In this document: in pieces, positions 55,021 through 64,000 of the stretch
How positions within the stretch are numbered: position 1 is the stretch's first letter
How the letters are laid out: every line of letters starts with the position of its first letter
Assembly (NCBI RefSeq): GCF_003971255.1
Contig: NZ_CP034660.1
Span: 2,666,001 to 2,730,000 of the forward strand
From: Colwellia sp. Arc7-635
Lineage (GTDB): Bacteria > Pseudomonadota > Gammaproteobacteria > Enterobacterales > Alteromonadaceae
Length of the DNA stretch: 64,000 bases
Direction: 5' to 3'
Translations under genes and position numbers: made by a program
Notes under the pieces: generated by a model
What the model saw: only the letters and a program-made list of their open reading frames with translations
Told to the model about the DNA's origin: nothing
The model's database searches: none

Positions 55021-55812
55021 TCACTTGCCGCAAGGTTTGCTGGGCTGGCTGCTAGTAATACTTTTTCTCATGACTTTTCTCGATGAATTCATCGTGGGTA
55101 CTTTTACCGGTTCAAAACGGGGTCGTAACTGCCATTTAGCTTTAATGGGCGTTAACGGTAAGACGCGCTTTTTCGCCACAATGACATATATTGAGCCTAA
55201 ACTTGGAAAATACCGTGCCGCTAATTGATGCCAATGGTTAGAAACAAGACCCTGACTCATTGTTCCAGATAACGAGGAATGCAAAAATCGTTGATCTAAT
55301 TGAATTTCAAAACCCATTAAATGTAACCAATCTTTAACTCGCATTGGTGAAAACAACCTTTCATTCCATGGTATTTGTTTACGTCGATGAGGTATGAACT
55401 GATTGAGCCCAACCAAGCTAAAAGGGTTATAGCCACTGATCACCAAGTAGCCATTAGGTATTAAAACCCTATTAGCCTCCCTGACAACATGGTGGGGGTC
55501 TAATGAAAACTCCAACGCATGGGCAAGTAAGCAAACATCAACACTGTGCTCTTGCAGAGGTAAGTCGTCTATCTCAGCAATAATATTACCGTTTTCATTT
55601 TTTTCAGTTAACGTTAACTGATGCTTAATGGGGCTTTGTTCACTGTTTATCTCACCACTTAAGGCGCCAATTTTTAGTAAATGATAACCAAAGAACCTTG
55701 GCCACCAAGGCGCGAGAACTTGATTAATGTTCTCCACAATACGCTCACCATTGGGTAAGTCTTGCCAAGATTTAGGATAATCTGGATGTCTAAAAGCGAG
55801 TGCTGGCTTCAT
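55021..55812 (-). CDS. SAM-dependent methyltransferase, YafS-like
   Basis: 263 residues with a class I methyltransferase domain at about 70-170: LPLQEHSVDVCLLAHALEF, PHHVVREANRVLIPNGYLVI and NPFSLVGLNQFIPHRR. The glycine-rich SAM motif near the N-terminus is degenerate. It is divergent from gloB at 60 bases, the usual place for yafS in gammaproteobacteria. Its substrate is unknown. Confidence 0.82.
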   Translation of the reverse strand: MKPALAFRHPDYPKSWQDLPNGERIVENINQVLAPWWPRFFGYHLLKIGALSGEINSEQSPIKHQLTLTEKNENGNIIAEIDDLPLQEHSVDVCLLAHALEFSLDPHHVVREANRVLIPNGYLVISGYNPFSLVGLNQFIPHRRKQIPWNERLFSPMRVKDWLHLMGFEIQLDQRFLHSSLSGTMSQGLVSNHWHQLAARYFPSLGSIYVIVAKKRVLPLTPIKAKWQLRPRFEPVKVPTMNSSRKVMRKSITSSQPSKPCGK

Positions 55813-55872
55813 TATATTAAACGTAAGAAAAAATGAGTATAATCATAGCTTCAGTATACTCAGGAGCCGCAC

Positions 55873-56682
55873 ATGCTGCAAAGTCAAAGCACCACTAATA
55901 TGAAAGTTTCCATGATAAAAGCCTTTTCAGATAATTATATTTGGGCTATTTCATCAAATACAGGCAACCACATGGCGTTGGTTGACCCAGGTGACGCTAA
56001 GGTTTGCATCGAGTTTATTGAACAAGAGCAAATGCAATTATCGACCATCTTGATCACCCATCATCATGCGGATCACGTCGGTGGCATTAATACTTTAGTT
56101 GAGTATTGTAAAAGCAAACAATGGCCATTAACCATTTATGGTCCTGAGAAGGAAAAAATCCCTCATTGCGATGTTGCTCTCAATGAACAGAACAAGGTTA
56201 CTTTAGATGATTTAGCATTAGCGTTTCGTGTAATCGATTTACCGGGTCATACCAGCGGGCATATTGCTTACTTAGCGGAAGATAATTTGTTTTGTGGTGA
56301 CACATTATTTTCAGGTGGATGTGGTCGGCTTTTTGAAGGCACACCAAGCCAAATGTTAACTTCACTAGAAAAACTTAGCGCATTACCTGAGCGTACTCGT
56401 GTTTATTGCGCTCATGAATATACTCAAGCAAACCTTAACTTTGCGCTTACCGTGGAACCAACTAACAGCGAACTGGTCCATTATTACAATCAAGTATTAC
56501 AACTGCGTGAACAAGATATTGCCACCATTCCAACATCCATTATGTTGGAAAAGAAAATCAACCCATTTTTGCGTTGTGATTCCGCCACTTTGCTGGCAAG
56601 CGCAAGTGAGTTTAGTAATAATAATGTCACTGATAAATTGCAAGCATTCAGCATAATTCGTGCCTGGAAAGATAACTTCTAA
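55873..56682 (+). CDS. gloB: Hydroxyacylglutathione hydrolase (glyoxalase II)
   Basis: A 269-residue metallo-beta-lactamase fold enzyme. It has ILITHHHADHVGGINTL, DLPGHTSGHIAY, FCGDTLFSGGCGRLFEG and VYCAHEYTQANLNFA. It hydrolyses S-lactoylglutathione in the methylglyoxal pathway. AGGAG lies six bases before the ATG at 55873. Internal Mets at residues 10 and 14 would give the usual family N-terminus as alternatives. Confidence 0.95.
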   Translation: MLQSQSTTNMKVSMIKAFSDNYIWAISSNTGNHMALVDPGDAKVCIEFIEQEQMQLSTILITHHHADHVGGINTLVEYCKSKQWPLTIYGPEKEKIPHCDVALNEQNKVTLDDLALAFRVIDLPGHTSGHIAYLAEDNLFCGDTLFSGGCGRLFEGTPSQMLTSLEKLSALPERTRVYCAHEYTQANLNFALTVEPTNSELVHYYNQVLQLREQDIATIPTSIMLEKKINPFLRCDSATLLASASEFSNNNVTDKLQAFSIIRAWKDNF

Positions 56683-56761
56683 GGTCTTTTTATTGAGCAC
56701 ATATTGAATAACCGCACTAAATAAGTGACACTGACGCCAAGTAAATTTAAAAAGACTCTGC

Positions 56762-58414
56762 ATGAAGTACATAACTCTATCTATAGCAACCGTTCTCCTC
56801 ATGTCCGGTTGCCAATCAATTTTGAACCAAGATCAGTCGAACCCTCTTGATAATCATAACGAAAACCAAGCGCTTATCGACGTAGCATCAGCAAACGAAA
56901 TTAATCAGGCACTATTAGTCGATGAAGCTATCGATGTTATTCACCCGATTGCTGATGGCAATGTCGACTTGGGTAATAGCGCTGAGGAAGATTATTTATC
57001 CAATGATGTTTGGCAACGTATTCGTAGTAATCTTGAATTATCGATACCTGACAACCCGCGTATCGCAAGCCAACGCGCTTGGTTTTTAAAGCATCCAAGC
57101 TATTTAAACCGTGTTGCTAAGCGTGCTGAGCCTTTCTTGTATTACATTGTAGAAGCACTAGAAGCTAACAACATTCCGGTTGAAATTGCATTATTACCAA
57201 TAGTTGAAAGTGCTTTTGACCCTTTTGCCTACTCCCATGGTCGTGCTTCAGGTATGTGGCAATTTGTTCCCGGCACCGGTAAACGCTTTGGTATGAAGCA
57301 AAACTGGTGGTATGACGGACGACGAGATGTTGTTGCCTCAACCGAAGGAGCTATTCAGTATTTACAATATTTGCACAAGTTTTTTGATGGTGACTGGATG
57401 CTCGCCCTCGCCGCTTATAATTCAGGTGAAGGCCGTGTTCGTCGTGCGGTAAGAAGTAATAAAAAGAAAAATCTACCGACTGACTTTTGGTCTTTAGATT
57501 TACCAAAAGAAACCCGTGATTACGTACCAAAATTATTAGCACTCGCTGACATCGTCAAACGCAGCGATGAGTTTAAAATTAAATTACTGAAAATAGATAA
57601 TAATTCGGTGATCAGCCGAGTGGATATTGGCTCACAGCTCGATTTAGCCAAAGCTGCACAGTTAGCGAAATTAACCTTAACTGAGTTACAACGACTAAAC
57701 CCCGGCTTTAATCGTTGGGCGACCGATCCTGATGGACCACACTATTTATTATTACCTAATCACAAAATAGCTGATTTTAAGACTGGCTTAGCCAAACTTT
57801 CAAAAAAAGAGCGTTTAGCTTGGCAACGTTATCAAATTAAAAGTGGTGACAGTTTAGGTAAAATAGCGCAAAAGTTTAATACCGAAATAGCGCTAATTAA
57901 ACAAGTGAATAACGTTAAAGGGAATCAAATAAGAGCAGGAAAATTTTTATTAATTCCTGTGGCAACCGCCTCATTAGACAGTTATTTACTCTCGCAAAAT
58001 CAACGTCTAGCGAAAACACAGAATAAAGTTGTTGCTGGCGAAAAACGTATTCATATTGTGAAGTCAGGTGATACACTTTGGGATTTAAGTCGTAGCTATA
58101 AAGTGTCAACGCGAAGCATTGCGAAATGGAATGGCATGGCTCCAAGAGATACCATTAAGCCTGGGCAAAAATTGGTTATTTGGCAAAAAACGGCAGTTAA
58201 TACAACAGCTAAAAATTCTTTAACGCCAAGTGAACAAGCGATAATGCGTAATATCACTTATCGCGTACGCAAAGGTGATTCTTTTGCACGTATTGCCAGC
58301 AAGTTTAATGTTTCAATTACAGATATCGAGCGTTGGAACAGCCTAAATCGTAAGAAGTATTTACAGCCTGGGCAAATGTTAAAGCTATCAGTGGATGTAA
58401 CTAATAACATTTAA
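56762..58414 (+). CDS. mltD: Membrane-bound lytic murein transglycosylase D
   Basis: 550 residues. A lipoprotein signal (IATVLLMSGCQS, Cys17) is followed by a linker and an SLT domain (about 125-250) with the catalytic Glu in LLPIVESAFDPFAYSHG and then MWQFVPGTGKRFG and AAYNSGEGRVRRA. Three LysM repeats begin at about 360 (YQIKSGDSLGKIAQKF), 430 (HIVKSGDTLWDLSRSY) and 500 (YRVRKGDSFARIASKF). It cleaves peptidoglycan glycan strands at the outer membrane. It follows gloB in the same direction, the conserved gammaproteobacterial order. Confidence 0.95.
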   Translation: MKYITLSIATVLLMSGCQSILNQDQSNPLDNHNENQALIDVASANEINQALLVDEAIDVIHPIADGNVDLGNSAEEDYLSNDVWQRIRSNLELSIPDNPRIASQRAWFLKHPSYLNRVAKRAEPFLYYIVEALEANNIPVEIALLPIVESAFDPFAYSHGRASGMWQFVPGTGKRFGMKQNWWYDGRRDVVASTEGAIQYLQYLHKFFDGDWMLALAAYNSGEGRVRRAVRSNKKKNLPTDFWSLDLPKETRDYVPKLLALADIVKRSDEFKIKLLKIDNNSVISRVDIGSQLDLAKAAQLAKLTLTELQRLNPGFNRWATDPDGPHYLLLPNHKIADFKTGLAKLSKKERLAWQRYQIKSGDSLGKIAQKFNTEIALIKQVNNVKGNQIRAGKFLLIPVATASLDSYLLSQNQRLAKTQNKVVAGEKRIHIVKSGDTLWDLSRSYKVSTRSIAKWNGMAPRDTIKPGQKLVIWQKTAVNTTAKNSLTPSEQAIMRNITYRVRKGDSFARIASKFNVSITDIERWNSLNRKKYLQPGQMLKLSVDVTNNI

Positions 58415-58452
58415 TAGCATACCGAATTGAGCCGTTCTAGTATCTTTAGGAC

Positions 58453-58483
58453 AAAAAAGCGCTAATGAACTTAGCGCTTTTTT
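58453..58483. terminator. Rho-independent terminator after mltD
   Basis: AAAAAAGCGCTAA / TTAGCGCTTTTTT with a five-base loop, 38 bases after the stop codon. Confidence 0.9.
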
Positions 58484-58705
58484 AATACTTAAATTTTGCT
58501 ATCAGCCAATAATTCTGCGTGTTTTATTTACGTTGAAGCATCAGTATTTTCTTTTTAGTGCATATTAGCCACCATTATTTATCACTCTAAAGTTACTGAA
58601 TTAAGGCTCTACCTGATCTTTAAAGACTAAGACACTTGCTTAATGTTAAATAGTCTCAGCATTAAGTTAACTTTTTAGCTTGCACTGAGGTGCAGTTAAC
58701 AATCA

Positions 58706-59935
58706 TTATAATTGTCCTACACCTTGAGTGATGATGCTCTTCGTTTGCTCAACAATGTCTTTTAATGCTTGTTGCTCAAAAGCCTTTATTCTTGGCGTAT
58801 GAATATGCCCGACTGGCAAAGTGGGATTATATTGATTTCTTAATAAAATACTGCGATACGAGACTTCATTCGATAGATAGCCACCACCAGAACCACTAAC
58901 CGATGTTTGTTTGACAATGTCAGCAAGTGACTGACCTTCAAACGCCCCGGCAGATAACGTGGCTATTTTTCGATTGTCATTAACCATATATTTGCCCTCA
59001 CCCTTCTGCATTGCTGCAATGGGTAAGCTAAACTCAACAAATTCAGGTCCTTGCAATAACGCTGATTTTAGTTTTGGTACTAACGGGTTCTGTTTCGTTG
59101 CCCCGGTGAAAATATTAAGGTTGTCTGGGGCATTAGCGCTGCGACGAAGTGCTGGGTAACGCTCTAAATCGAAGTTTTCTCTTCCCATGCTTACCGTCAG
59201 CACCATATCAACTGATTTATGTTTAATGTAAGGCGCAAGAAGTGCTTCAATCATGCCTTGATCAAAATCACTAAAGCGTACCGGTACAATAAGCACTTCA
59301 ATTTCTGCTGTTTGACCATCCATGTTAACGACAACATCATCTAATGATAAAGCAACGACACCGGAAGGATTACTTTGATCGATATTTCGATCAAGAAAGA
59401 ATGGGTCAAAACCGGTCAGTAATATCTTTTTATCGGCTTTTTTATCAAATTTAATATCCATTTGACCACGAGATAAGAGCTCAAGTGTCCAGAGTAATTT
59501 TGTTTGCTGCTCAGGTAATAATTTAGCGAAAATTTTGGCAGAACGCACCACTTTGGTCATTTGCAAGCGTGCCCAATATAACGGTCTGTCATCATAATCA
59601 TGACTTTGCACAAAAGACTGTTTTGCATCTAGCCACAACCCTTTTGAGTGCTCAACAACCAACTTCGTTAGCGCAACATAATTAGTCACTTTGATCAGCT
59701 GATTTGACAAATTATCAACACGCGCGCTAAGCCTTGGCGCAACATCAGGCATAGCAGCAAGTGCCTTATCAAGGCGCAACTCTTCGACGGTTAATTGGGT
59801 ACTATCAACAATTTGAGCACTCGCATTTTGAGTGTTAATACTCTGCGTAGTGCTACTTTGTGCATACACAGATGAACTTAATCCAAGTGAGAGAGCAACA
59901 ATAAGTGCTTTTTTTATTTTTGAAATGATTAACAT
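58706..59935 (-). CDS. Secreted peptidase C15 (pyroglutamyl peptidase)-like protein, nucleophile Cys replaced by Ser
   Basis: 409 residues with a signal peptide (about 1-25, ending SSSVYAQ), a helical N-terminal region of about 140 residues, then a C15-like domain. KKILLTGFDPFFLD, NPSGVVALSLDD, LTVSMGRENFDLER (Glu) and LPVGHIHTPR (His) follow the pyroglutamyl peptidase I order. At the place of the nucleophile motif G-x-Y-x-C-N the sequence reads GGGYLSNEVSYR, so the Cys is Ser. It is much longer than cytoplasmic C15 enzymes (about 215). It may be an inactive or altered hydrolase of the periplasm. Gene is monocistronic. Confidence 0.75.
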   Translation of the reverse strand: MLIISKIKKALIVALSLGLSSSVYAQSSTTQSINTQNASAQIVDSTQLTVEELRLDKALAAMPDVAPRLSARVDNLSNQLIKVTNYVALTKLVVEHSKGLWLDAKQSFVQSHDYDDRPLYWARLQMTKVVRSAKIFAKLLPEQQTKLLWTLELLSRGQMDIKFDKKADKKILLTGFDPFFLDRNIDQSNPSGVVALSLDDVVVNMDGQTAEIEVLIVPVRFSDFDQGMIEALLAPYIKHKSVDMVLTVSMGRENFDLERYPALRRSANAPDNLNIFTGATKQNPLVPKLKSALLQGPEFVEFSLPIAAMQKGEGKYMVNDNRKIATLSAGAFEGQSLADIVKQTSVSGSGGGYLSNEVSYRSILLRNQYNPTLPVGHIHTPRIKAFEQQALKDIVEQTKSIITQGVGQL

Positions 59936-60292
59936 GTATAACTCTTATAAGCGTGTTGATTGAATATTGGTTGAGGACGGCCATGATAGCGCTATTATTC
60001 ATCACTATCACACCAGTCATTATTAAATCATATTAAGGTATTAATTTTTTTAAAACTAGTATCGATTTATGAATAAAAAAGCCATTTTATAAAACATTTC
60101 CAATTTAGAGTAAAAATTCTATTGATTTTTTATCAAATGCTGTCACAGTGTTTGGGCAGCGTTTATTTAACAAACACAAAGCAACACTCGCTTTTACGGT
60201 TAAATAAGCCTCTCGTATTTGTACTTACTTTTTTTAGCTGAGTATAAATCTCACAATTTGTCATTTTTTAAATATAAAGGGGTAGCACTTCA
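59936..60292. other. Divergent promoter region of the C15-like gene and asnB
   Basis: AT-rich spacer with no open frame and no clear operator. An AAGGGGTAG ribosome-binding region precedes the asnB ATG. Confidence 0.4.
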
Positions 60293-61957
60293 ATGTGTTC
60301 GATTTTTTGTATATTAGATATTAAAACTGGTGCTGATGCACTACGTCCAAAAGCTTTAGAATATTCTCGCTTACTTCGTCATCGTGGTCCAGATTGGTCT
60401 GGTATTTTTGCCAACGACAAAGCAATTCTAGTTCATGAACGCCTATCAATTGTCGACACTGAACATGGTGCTCAACCACTATATAATGCCGACAAGACTC
60501 TAGTTTTGGCTGTTAATGGCGAAATTTATAACCATAAAGCATTGGCCAGCCAATACACGCCTGATTATGATTTCCAAACGGCATCGGATTGCGAAATTAT
60601 CATTCCGATGTATGAAAAATTTGGTAGTGACTTTGTTGACAAACTTCAAGGCATGTTTGCATTTTGTTTATATAACGAAAGTGACAATAGCTATTTAATC
60701 GCTCGCGACCATATGGGCATTATTCCTTTATATACCGGTTATGACGCTGAAGGTAACTTTTATGTTGCCTCTGAAATGAAAGCTTTAATGCCCATTTGTA
60801 AAACGGTGGCTGAATTTCCTCCTGGTCATATACTTGATAGCAGAGTCGGTAAGCTTGAAAAATATTATCAACGTAACTGGCAAAAGTTTTCAGCAATTAA
60901 AGATAACAACACCAGCAAAGAAAAATTACGTGAAGCCTTAGAAGAATCAGTGAAAAGCCATTTAATGACCGATGTGCCTTACGGTGTATTATTATCAGGT
61001 GGTCTAGATTCTTCACTGATTTCAGCTATCACCCAGAAATTTGCCGCCCGACGTATCGAAGCAAATGATTTGTCTGAAGCATGGTGGCCGAAAGTACACT
61101 CTTTCGCTTGTGGCTTAGCTGGCTCACCTGATTTGATTGCAGCAAAAACAGTTGCTGATAGCATTGGGACAATACACCATAGCGTAGTATTTACTGAGCA
61201 AGAAGGTATTGATGCCCTTAAAGAAGTTATCTATCACCTTGAAACATACGATGTAACGACTATTCGTGCTTCAACACCAATGTATTTAATGGCACGAAAA
61301 ATTAAAGCTATGGGTATTAAGATGGTACTTTCTGGTGAAGGTGCTGACGAAATATTTGGCGGTTACTTATATTTTCATAAAGCACCGAATGCGCAAGAAT
61401 TTCATGAGGAATTGTTACGAAAGTTAGACAAACTTCATATGTTTGATTGCTTACGCGCTAACAAGTCAATGTCGGCATGGGGTATTGAAGCTCGTGTACC
61501 ATTTTTAGACAAAAACTTTATGGATGTTGCTATGCGCATTAATCCAGAAGATAAGATGTGTGGCAACGGTAAAATGGAGAAGTCTATTTTACGTGAGTCA
61601 TTTGAAGGCTACTTGCCTAAAGAAATTTTATGGCGTCAAAAAGAGCAATTTTCTGATGGTGTTGGTTACTCATGGATTGACGGTTTGAAACAGCACGTTG
61701 AATCACTTGTTAGCGACCAACAGCTTGCCAGTGCTGAGTTTAAGTTTCCATATAATACACCTGATACGAAAGAAGCTTATTACTATCGCTGTATTTTTGA
61801 AGAAAACTTTCCGCTTGCATCTGCTGCAGAATGTGTTCCTGGTGGAAAGTCAGTGGCTTGTAGTACACCAGAAGCATTAGCTTGGGATGAAAGCTTTAGC
61901 AAAATGGCTGATCCGTCTGGCCGTGCAGTACAAAGTGTTCATAATGACAGTTACTAG
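60293..61957 (+). CDS. asnB: Asparagine synthase B (glutamine-hydrolysing)
   Basis: 554 residues. The glutaminase domain starts with the nucleophile Cys2 (MCSIFCILDI) and has LRHRGPDWSGIF and HERLSIVDTEHGAQPL. The synthetase domain from about 210 has the PP-loop GVLLSGGLDSSLISA and SGEGADEIFGGYLYFHKAPN. It makes asparagine from aspartate, ATP and glutamine. It is full length with a terminator after it. Confidence 0.97.
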   Translation: MCSIFCILDIKTGADALRPKALEYSRLLRHRGPDWSGIFANDKAILVHERLSIVDTEHGAQPLYNADKTLVLAVNGEIYNHKALASQYTPDYDFQTASDCEIIIPMYEKFGSDFVDKLQGMFAFCLYNESDNSYLIARDHMGIIPLYTGYDAEGNFYVASEMKALMPICKTVAEFPPGHILDSRVGKLEKYYQRNWQKFSAIKDNNTSKEKLREALEESVKSHLMTDVPYGVLLSGGLDSSLISAITQKFAARRIEANDLSEAWWPKVHSFACGLAGSPDLIAAKTVADSIGTIHHSVVFTEQEGIDALKEVIYHLETYDVTTIRASTPMYLMARKIKAMGIKMVLSGEGADEIFGGYLYFHKAPNAQEFHEELLRKLDKLHMFDCLRANKSMSAWGIEARVPFLDKNFMDVAMRINPEDKMCGNGKMEKSILRESFEGYLPKEILWRQKEQFSDGVGYSWIDGLKQHVESLVSDQQLASAEFKFPYNTPDTKEAYYYRCIFEENFPLASAAECVPGGKSVACSTPEALAWDESFSKMADPSGRAVQSVHNDSY

Positions 61958-61991
61958 CAGCCACTAAGCTAAGTATTCTTACGAACAAAAG

Positions 61992-62020
61992 AAAAACCGA
62001 CTTATATGTCGGTTTTTTTT
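61992..62020 (+). terminator. Rho-independent terminator after asnB
   Basis: AAAAACCGAC / GTCGGTTTTT with a six-base loop and eight Ts. Confidence 0.92.
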
Positions 62021-62127
62021 GTACAAAATTTACTAAATATTATAAAGTTACCACTCACTGTAATTTATACACATTTGATTAAATTTATTAATAAAATTTG
62101 TATTCCCATTGTTAGTAGGACGCTCTC

Positions 62128-62898
62128 TTGTCAAAACGTGTAGAACCTGAAATTCCAACGATTAATATCGACCGAGATCAAGTTAAAGTCGCTCATGAAC
62201 CTGCCACTAAAGTACCTAACGTAAACAAGAGCGATGTTGTCGCGACTAAAGCTCCATCATCGCCCTTTAGAACGATATTAATGATAATGCCCTATGTTGC
62301 GCTAATCGGTACTGGTTGGTACTTTTATCAACAACAATTAGCCGTAACTACCGCTTTAGATAACAGTGTTCAGCGGATCCAACAGCTTGAAAATCAGCTT
62401 TCAGCGACTGGTGAAGAAATGGGTGAGTCAACTATCGCTTTAAAAGTTAAACTAGAAGCGATAAGCGAGAAAACTGAGCTGCTACTTTCTGAAATGGATA
62501 AGTTGTGGGCATCAGCATGGCGAAAAAATCAAACTGAAATAAAAGCATTAAATTCAGAAACGAAAAAACTCGAGCGCCAACAAGAAAAGAATACCGCGAC
62601 CGGTCTACAACAAGATAATGAACTTAATGCTCTGCAAGATAAATTGACTGCCACAGAGTTTTCAATCAATGCGGTTTCAGAACAAATAGTTGCGGCTAAT
62701 ACCTTAAAAGATGACATGAAAAAATTATCATCGGCGCTAAGTACGTTAGAGGCTGATGCAAAAAGTCGTGATAAGCAGCAAATGTTTACGGCTACCAGTA
62801 TCAATCAGTTCGATACGAGTTTACAGTTACTGGTTGAACGTATGGAACGTTTAGAAGCTAACCTTAAGAAGCAAGGCACATCGAGCACGGGTCTTTAA
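62128..62898 (+). CDS. Inner-membrane coiled-coil protein of unknown function
   Basis: 256 residues from a TTG start with TAGGA seven bases upstream. A cytoplasmic tail of about 50 residues leads to one membrane helix (ILMIMPYVALIGTGWYF). The rest is a long heptad-rich coiled coil (about 72-250; for example QLENQLSATGEEM, LEADAKSRDKQQM). Orientation and shape suggest a periplasmic rod. No enzymatic domain. Heptamer repeats and a terminator follow. Confidence 0.7.
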   Translation: MSKRVEPEIPTINIDRDQVKVAHEPATKVPNVNKSDVVATKAPSSPFRTILMIMPYVALIGTGWYFYQQQLAVTTALDNSVQRIQQLENQLSATGEEMGESTIALKVKLEAISEKTELLLSEMDKLWASAWRKNQTEIKALNSETKKLERQQEKNTATGLQQDNELNALQDKLTATEFSINAVSEQIVAANTLKDDMKKLSSALSTLEADAKSRDKQQMFTATSINQFDTSLQLLVERMERLEANLKKQGTSSTGL

Positions 62899-62951
62899 AC
62901 CAAACCAATGACTGGCACAATAATTCAGCTATAAATATTTAAAGCCCTGTC

Positions 62952-63007
62952 TAAGATTTAAGATTTAAGATTTAAGATTTAAGATTTAAGATTTAAGATT
63001 TAAGATT
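62952..63007. repeat. Heptamer tandem repeat (TAAGATT, 8 copies)
   Basis: Eight perfect units of TAAGATT, non-coding, directly followed by a second heptamer array. Confidence 0.95.
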
Positions 63008-63011
63008 TTTT

Positions 63012-63074
63012 AAGGTTAAAGGTTAAAGGTTAAAGGTTAAAGGTTAAAGGTTAAAGGTTAAAGGTTAAAGGTTA
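63012..63074. repeat. Heptamer tandem repeat (AAGGTTA, 9 copies)
   Basis: Nine perfect units of AAGGTTA. The unit differs from the preceding TAAGATT array, so two separate expansions lie side by side. Confidence 0.95.
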
Positions 63075-63078
63075 AAAT

Positions 63079-63112
63079 AAAAAAGGTCATCAAAATATTG
63101 ATGACCTTTTTT
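63079..63112. terminator. Bidirectional rho-independent terminator
   Basis: AAAAAAGGTCATC / GATGACCTTTTTT with an eight-base loop between the coiled-coil gene and the convergent pyrD. Confidence 0.92.
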
Positions 63113-63171
63113 ATTTAATATTTTAAATGACTTTATTCAATTGGCTATCTTGTCTCAAACGCTGCCCAATA

Positions 63172-64000
63172 TTACTTTAAGCTTTGGACAATATCTTTAA
63201 TGAGTTGCGGCCCTTGGTAAATAAAACCCGTATAAACTTGTACTAGTTTAGCACCTGCAGCCATTTTTTCTTCGGCATCTGCGCCACAAGCAATACCACC
63301 AACGCCTATAATAGGTAATTTATTATCAAGTGCTTTAGCGAGTAATTGAATAACTTTAGTGCTTTGCTCTTTTACCGGCGCGCCACTTAAGCCACCTTGT
63401 TCATTACCAAAGGGTAAATGAGAAACTTTGTCACGGGCTAAAGTTGTATTCGTTGCAATAACACCATCGATGTTATTAGCAATTAAACACTCAGCAATTG
63501 AGTTAACTTCTTCTTCGCTCAAATCAGGGGCAATTTTTACGGCTACTGGCACGTATTTACCATATTTTTCGGCTAACGAGGTTTGTTCTGCTTTTAAAGC
63601 TGATAACAATTCGTTTAGCGCATCACCATATTGTAAAGAGCGTAAACCTGGCGTGTTAGGTGATGATATATTTACTGTTATGTAAGTCGCAAAGTCATAA
63701 ATCTTTCGCATACAATGAATATAATCATCTTTAGCATTTTCGTCTGGGGTATCTTTATTCTTGCCAATATTAATACCTAAAACACCGCTAAAATTAGCTT
63801 TTATGACTTGATCAACAAGGTAATCAACACCTTTATTGTTAAAGCCCATACGGTTAATAATGGCATTAGCTTCTGGTAATCTAAATATACGCGGCTTGTC
63901 GTTACCCGGCTGCGGTCGTGGTGTAACTGTACCCACCTCAACAAAGCCAAAACCTAAAGCTTCAAACGCTTTAATACATTCACCATTTTTATCTAAGCCA
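63172..64000 (-). CDS. pyrD: Dihydroorotate dehydrogenase (quinone), partial
   Basis: The frame is open to the end of the window, so the N-terminus is missing. The visible part (276 codons) includes [18 protein letters not shown], the FMN-site strand [18 protein letters not shown] with the class 2 catalytic Ser, [12 protein letters not shown] and [20 protein letters not shown]. Class 2 enzymes are membrane-associated and feed electrons from pyrimidine synthesis to quinones. Confidence 0.95.
   Translation of the reverse strand, partial: GLDKNGECIKAFEALGFGFVEVGTVTPRPQPGNDKPRIFRLPEANAIINRMGFNNKGVDYLVDQVIKANFSGVLGINIGKNKDTPDENAKDDYIHCMRKIYDFATYITVNISSPNTPGLRSLQYGDALNELLSALKAEQTSLAEKYGKYVPVAVKIAPDLSEEEVNSIAECLIANNIDGVIATNTTLARDKVSHLPFGNEQGGLSGAPVKEQSTKVIQLLAKALDNKLPIIGVGGIACGADAEEKMAAGAKLVQVYTGFIYQGPQLIKDIVQSLK

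Noticed and set aside
62952-63074. CRISPR or iteron origin
   Set aside because: The units are head-to-tail without spacers and there is no replication initiator gene nearby.

Overview
The window looks like a chromosomal stretch of a marine, low-GC gammaproteobacterium of the Alteromonadales, most likely Colwelliaceae (inference). The signs are a proteobacterial dedicated sortase regulatory pair (PdsR/PdsS), a lysine-riboswitch-controlled lysC, queE/queC, gloB/mltD, pntAB and a Fur-controlled TonB receptor. No rRNA, tRNA or CRISPR array was seen.

Layout. 0-7 kb: the end of dinG, small genes, a frameshifted pdsO, then pdsR and pdsS; no sortase or sortase substrate gene lies beside them. 7.4-23.6 kb: an accessory region. 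It opens with a run of integron-type gene cassettes carrying four well-formed attC sites (7767-7864, 8151-8248, 9878-9975, 10402-10504) but no integrase. An IS3-family element sits inside one cassette. An IS110/IS1111-type element sits exactly at the 3' edge of the last good attC, and its long non-coding end contains a 10-base match to the conserved attC end, a candidate guide RNA. After this come repeats built on AACAGGACACTCATTCTAAA around a REP-associated tyrosine transposase (16670-17647), which have cut off at least one gene; then a class II fumarase, an S41 peptidase, alpha/beta hydrolases and acetyltransferases, with a decayed attC-like site at 23034.

23.9-42.3 kb: mostly metabolic genes. 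A quinone-oxidoreductase-like gene and a GST lie opposite a LysR regulator. An aldehyde dehydrogenase, alcohol dehydrogenase and pntAB follow in one direction. A DapA-like lyase and class II aldolase are divergent from a MocR regulator across a visible operator. A SatD/DUF3307 pair is broken by frameshifts, and a TonB-dependent receptor stands behind a Fur box. 42.3-47.9 kb: a second accessory patch with a decayed M24 peptidase pseudogene, small unknown genes, an acetyltransferase, a cupin and degenerate attC-like sequences. 47.9-64 kb: conserved housekeeping: an Lrp regulator opposite a membrane transporter, queE/queC, lysC with its riboswitch, elyC, a Nif3-like gene, a yafS-like methyltransferase, gloB, mltD, a peptidase-C15-like protein in which the nucleophile Cys appears to be Ser, asnB, a coiled-coil membrane protein and the end of pyrD.

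The most interesting part is 7.4-18 kb: a cassette array without integrase that has been colonised by an attC-targeting IS with a readable candidate guide, and by a REP/RAYT repeat system.
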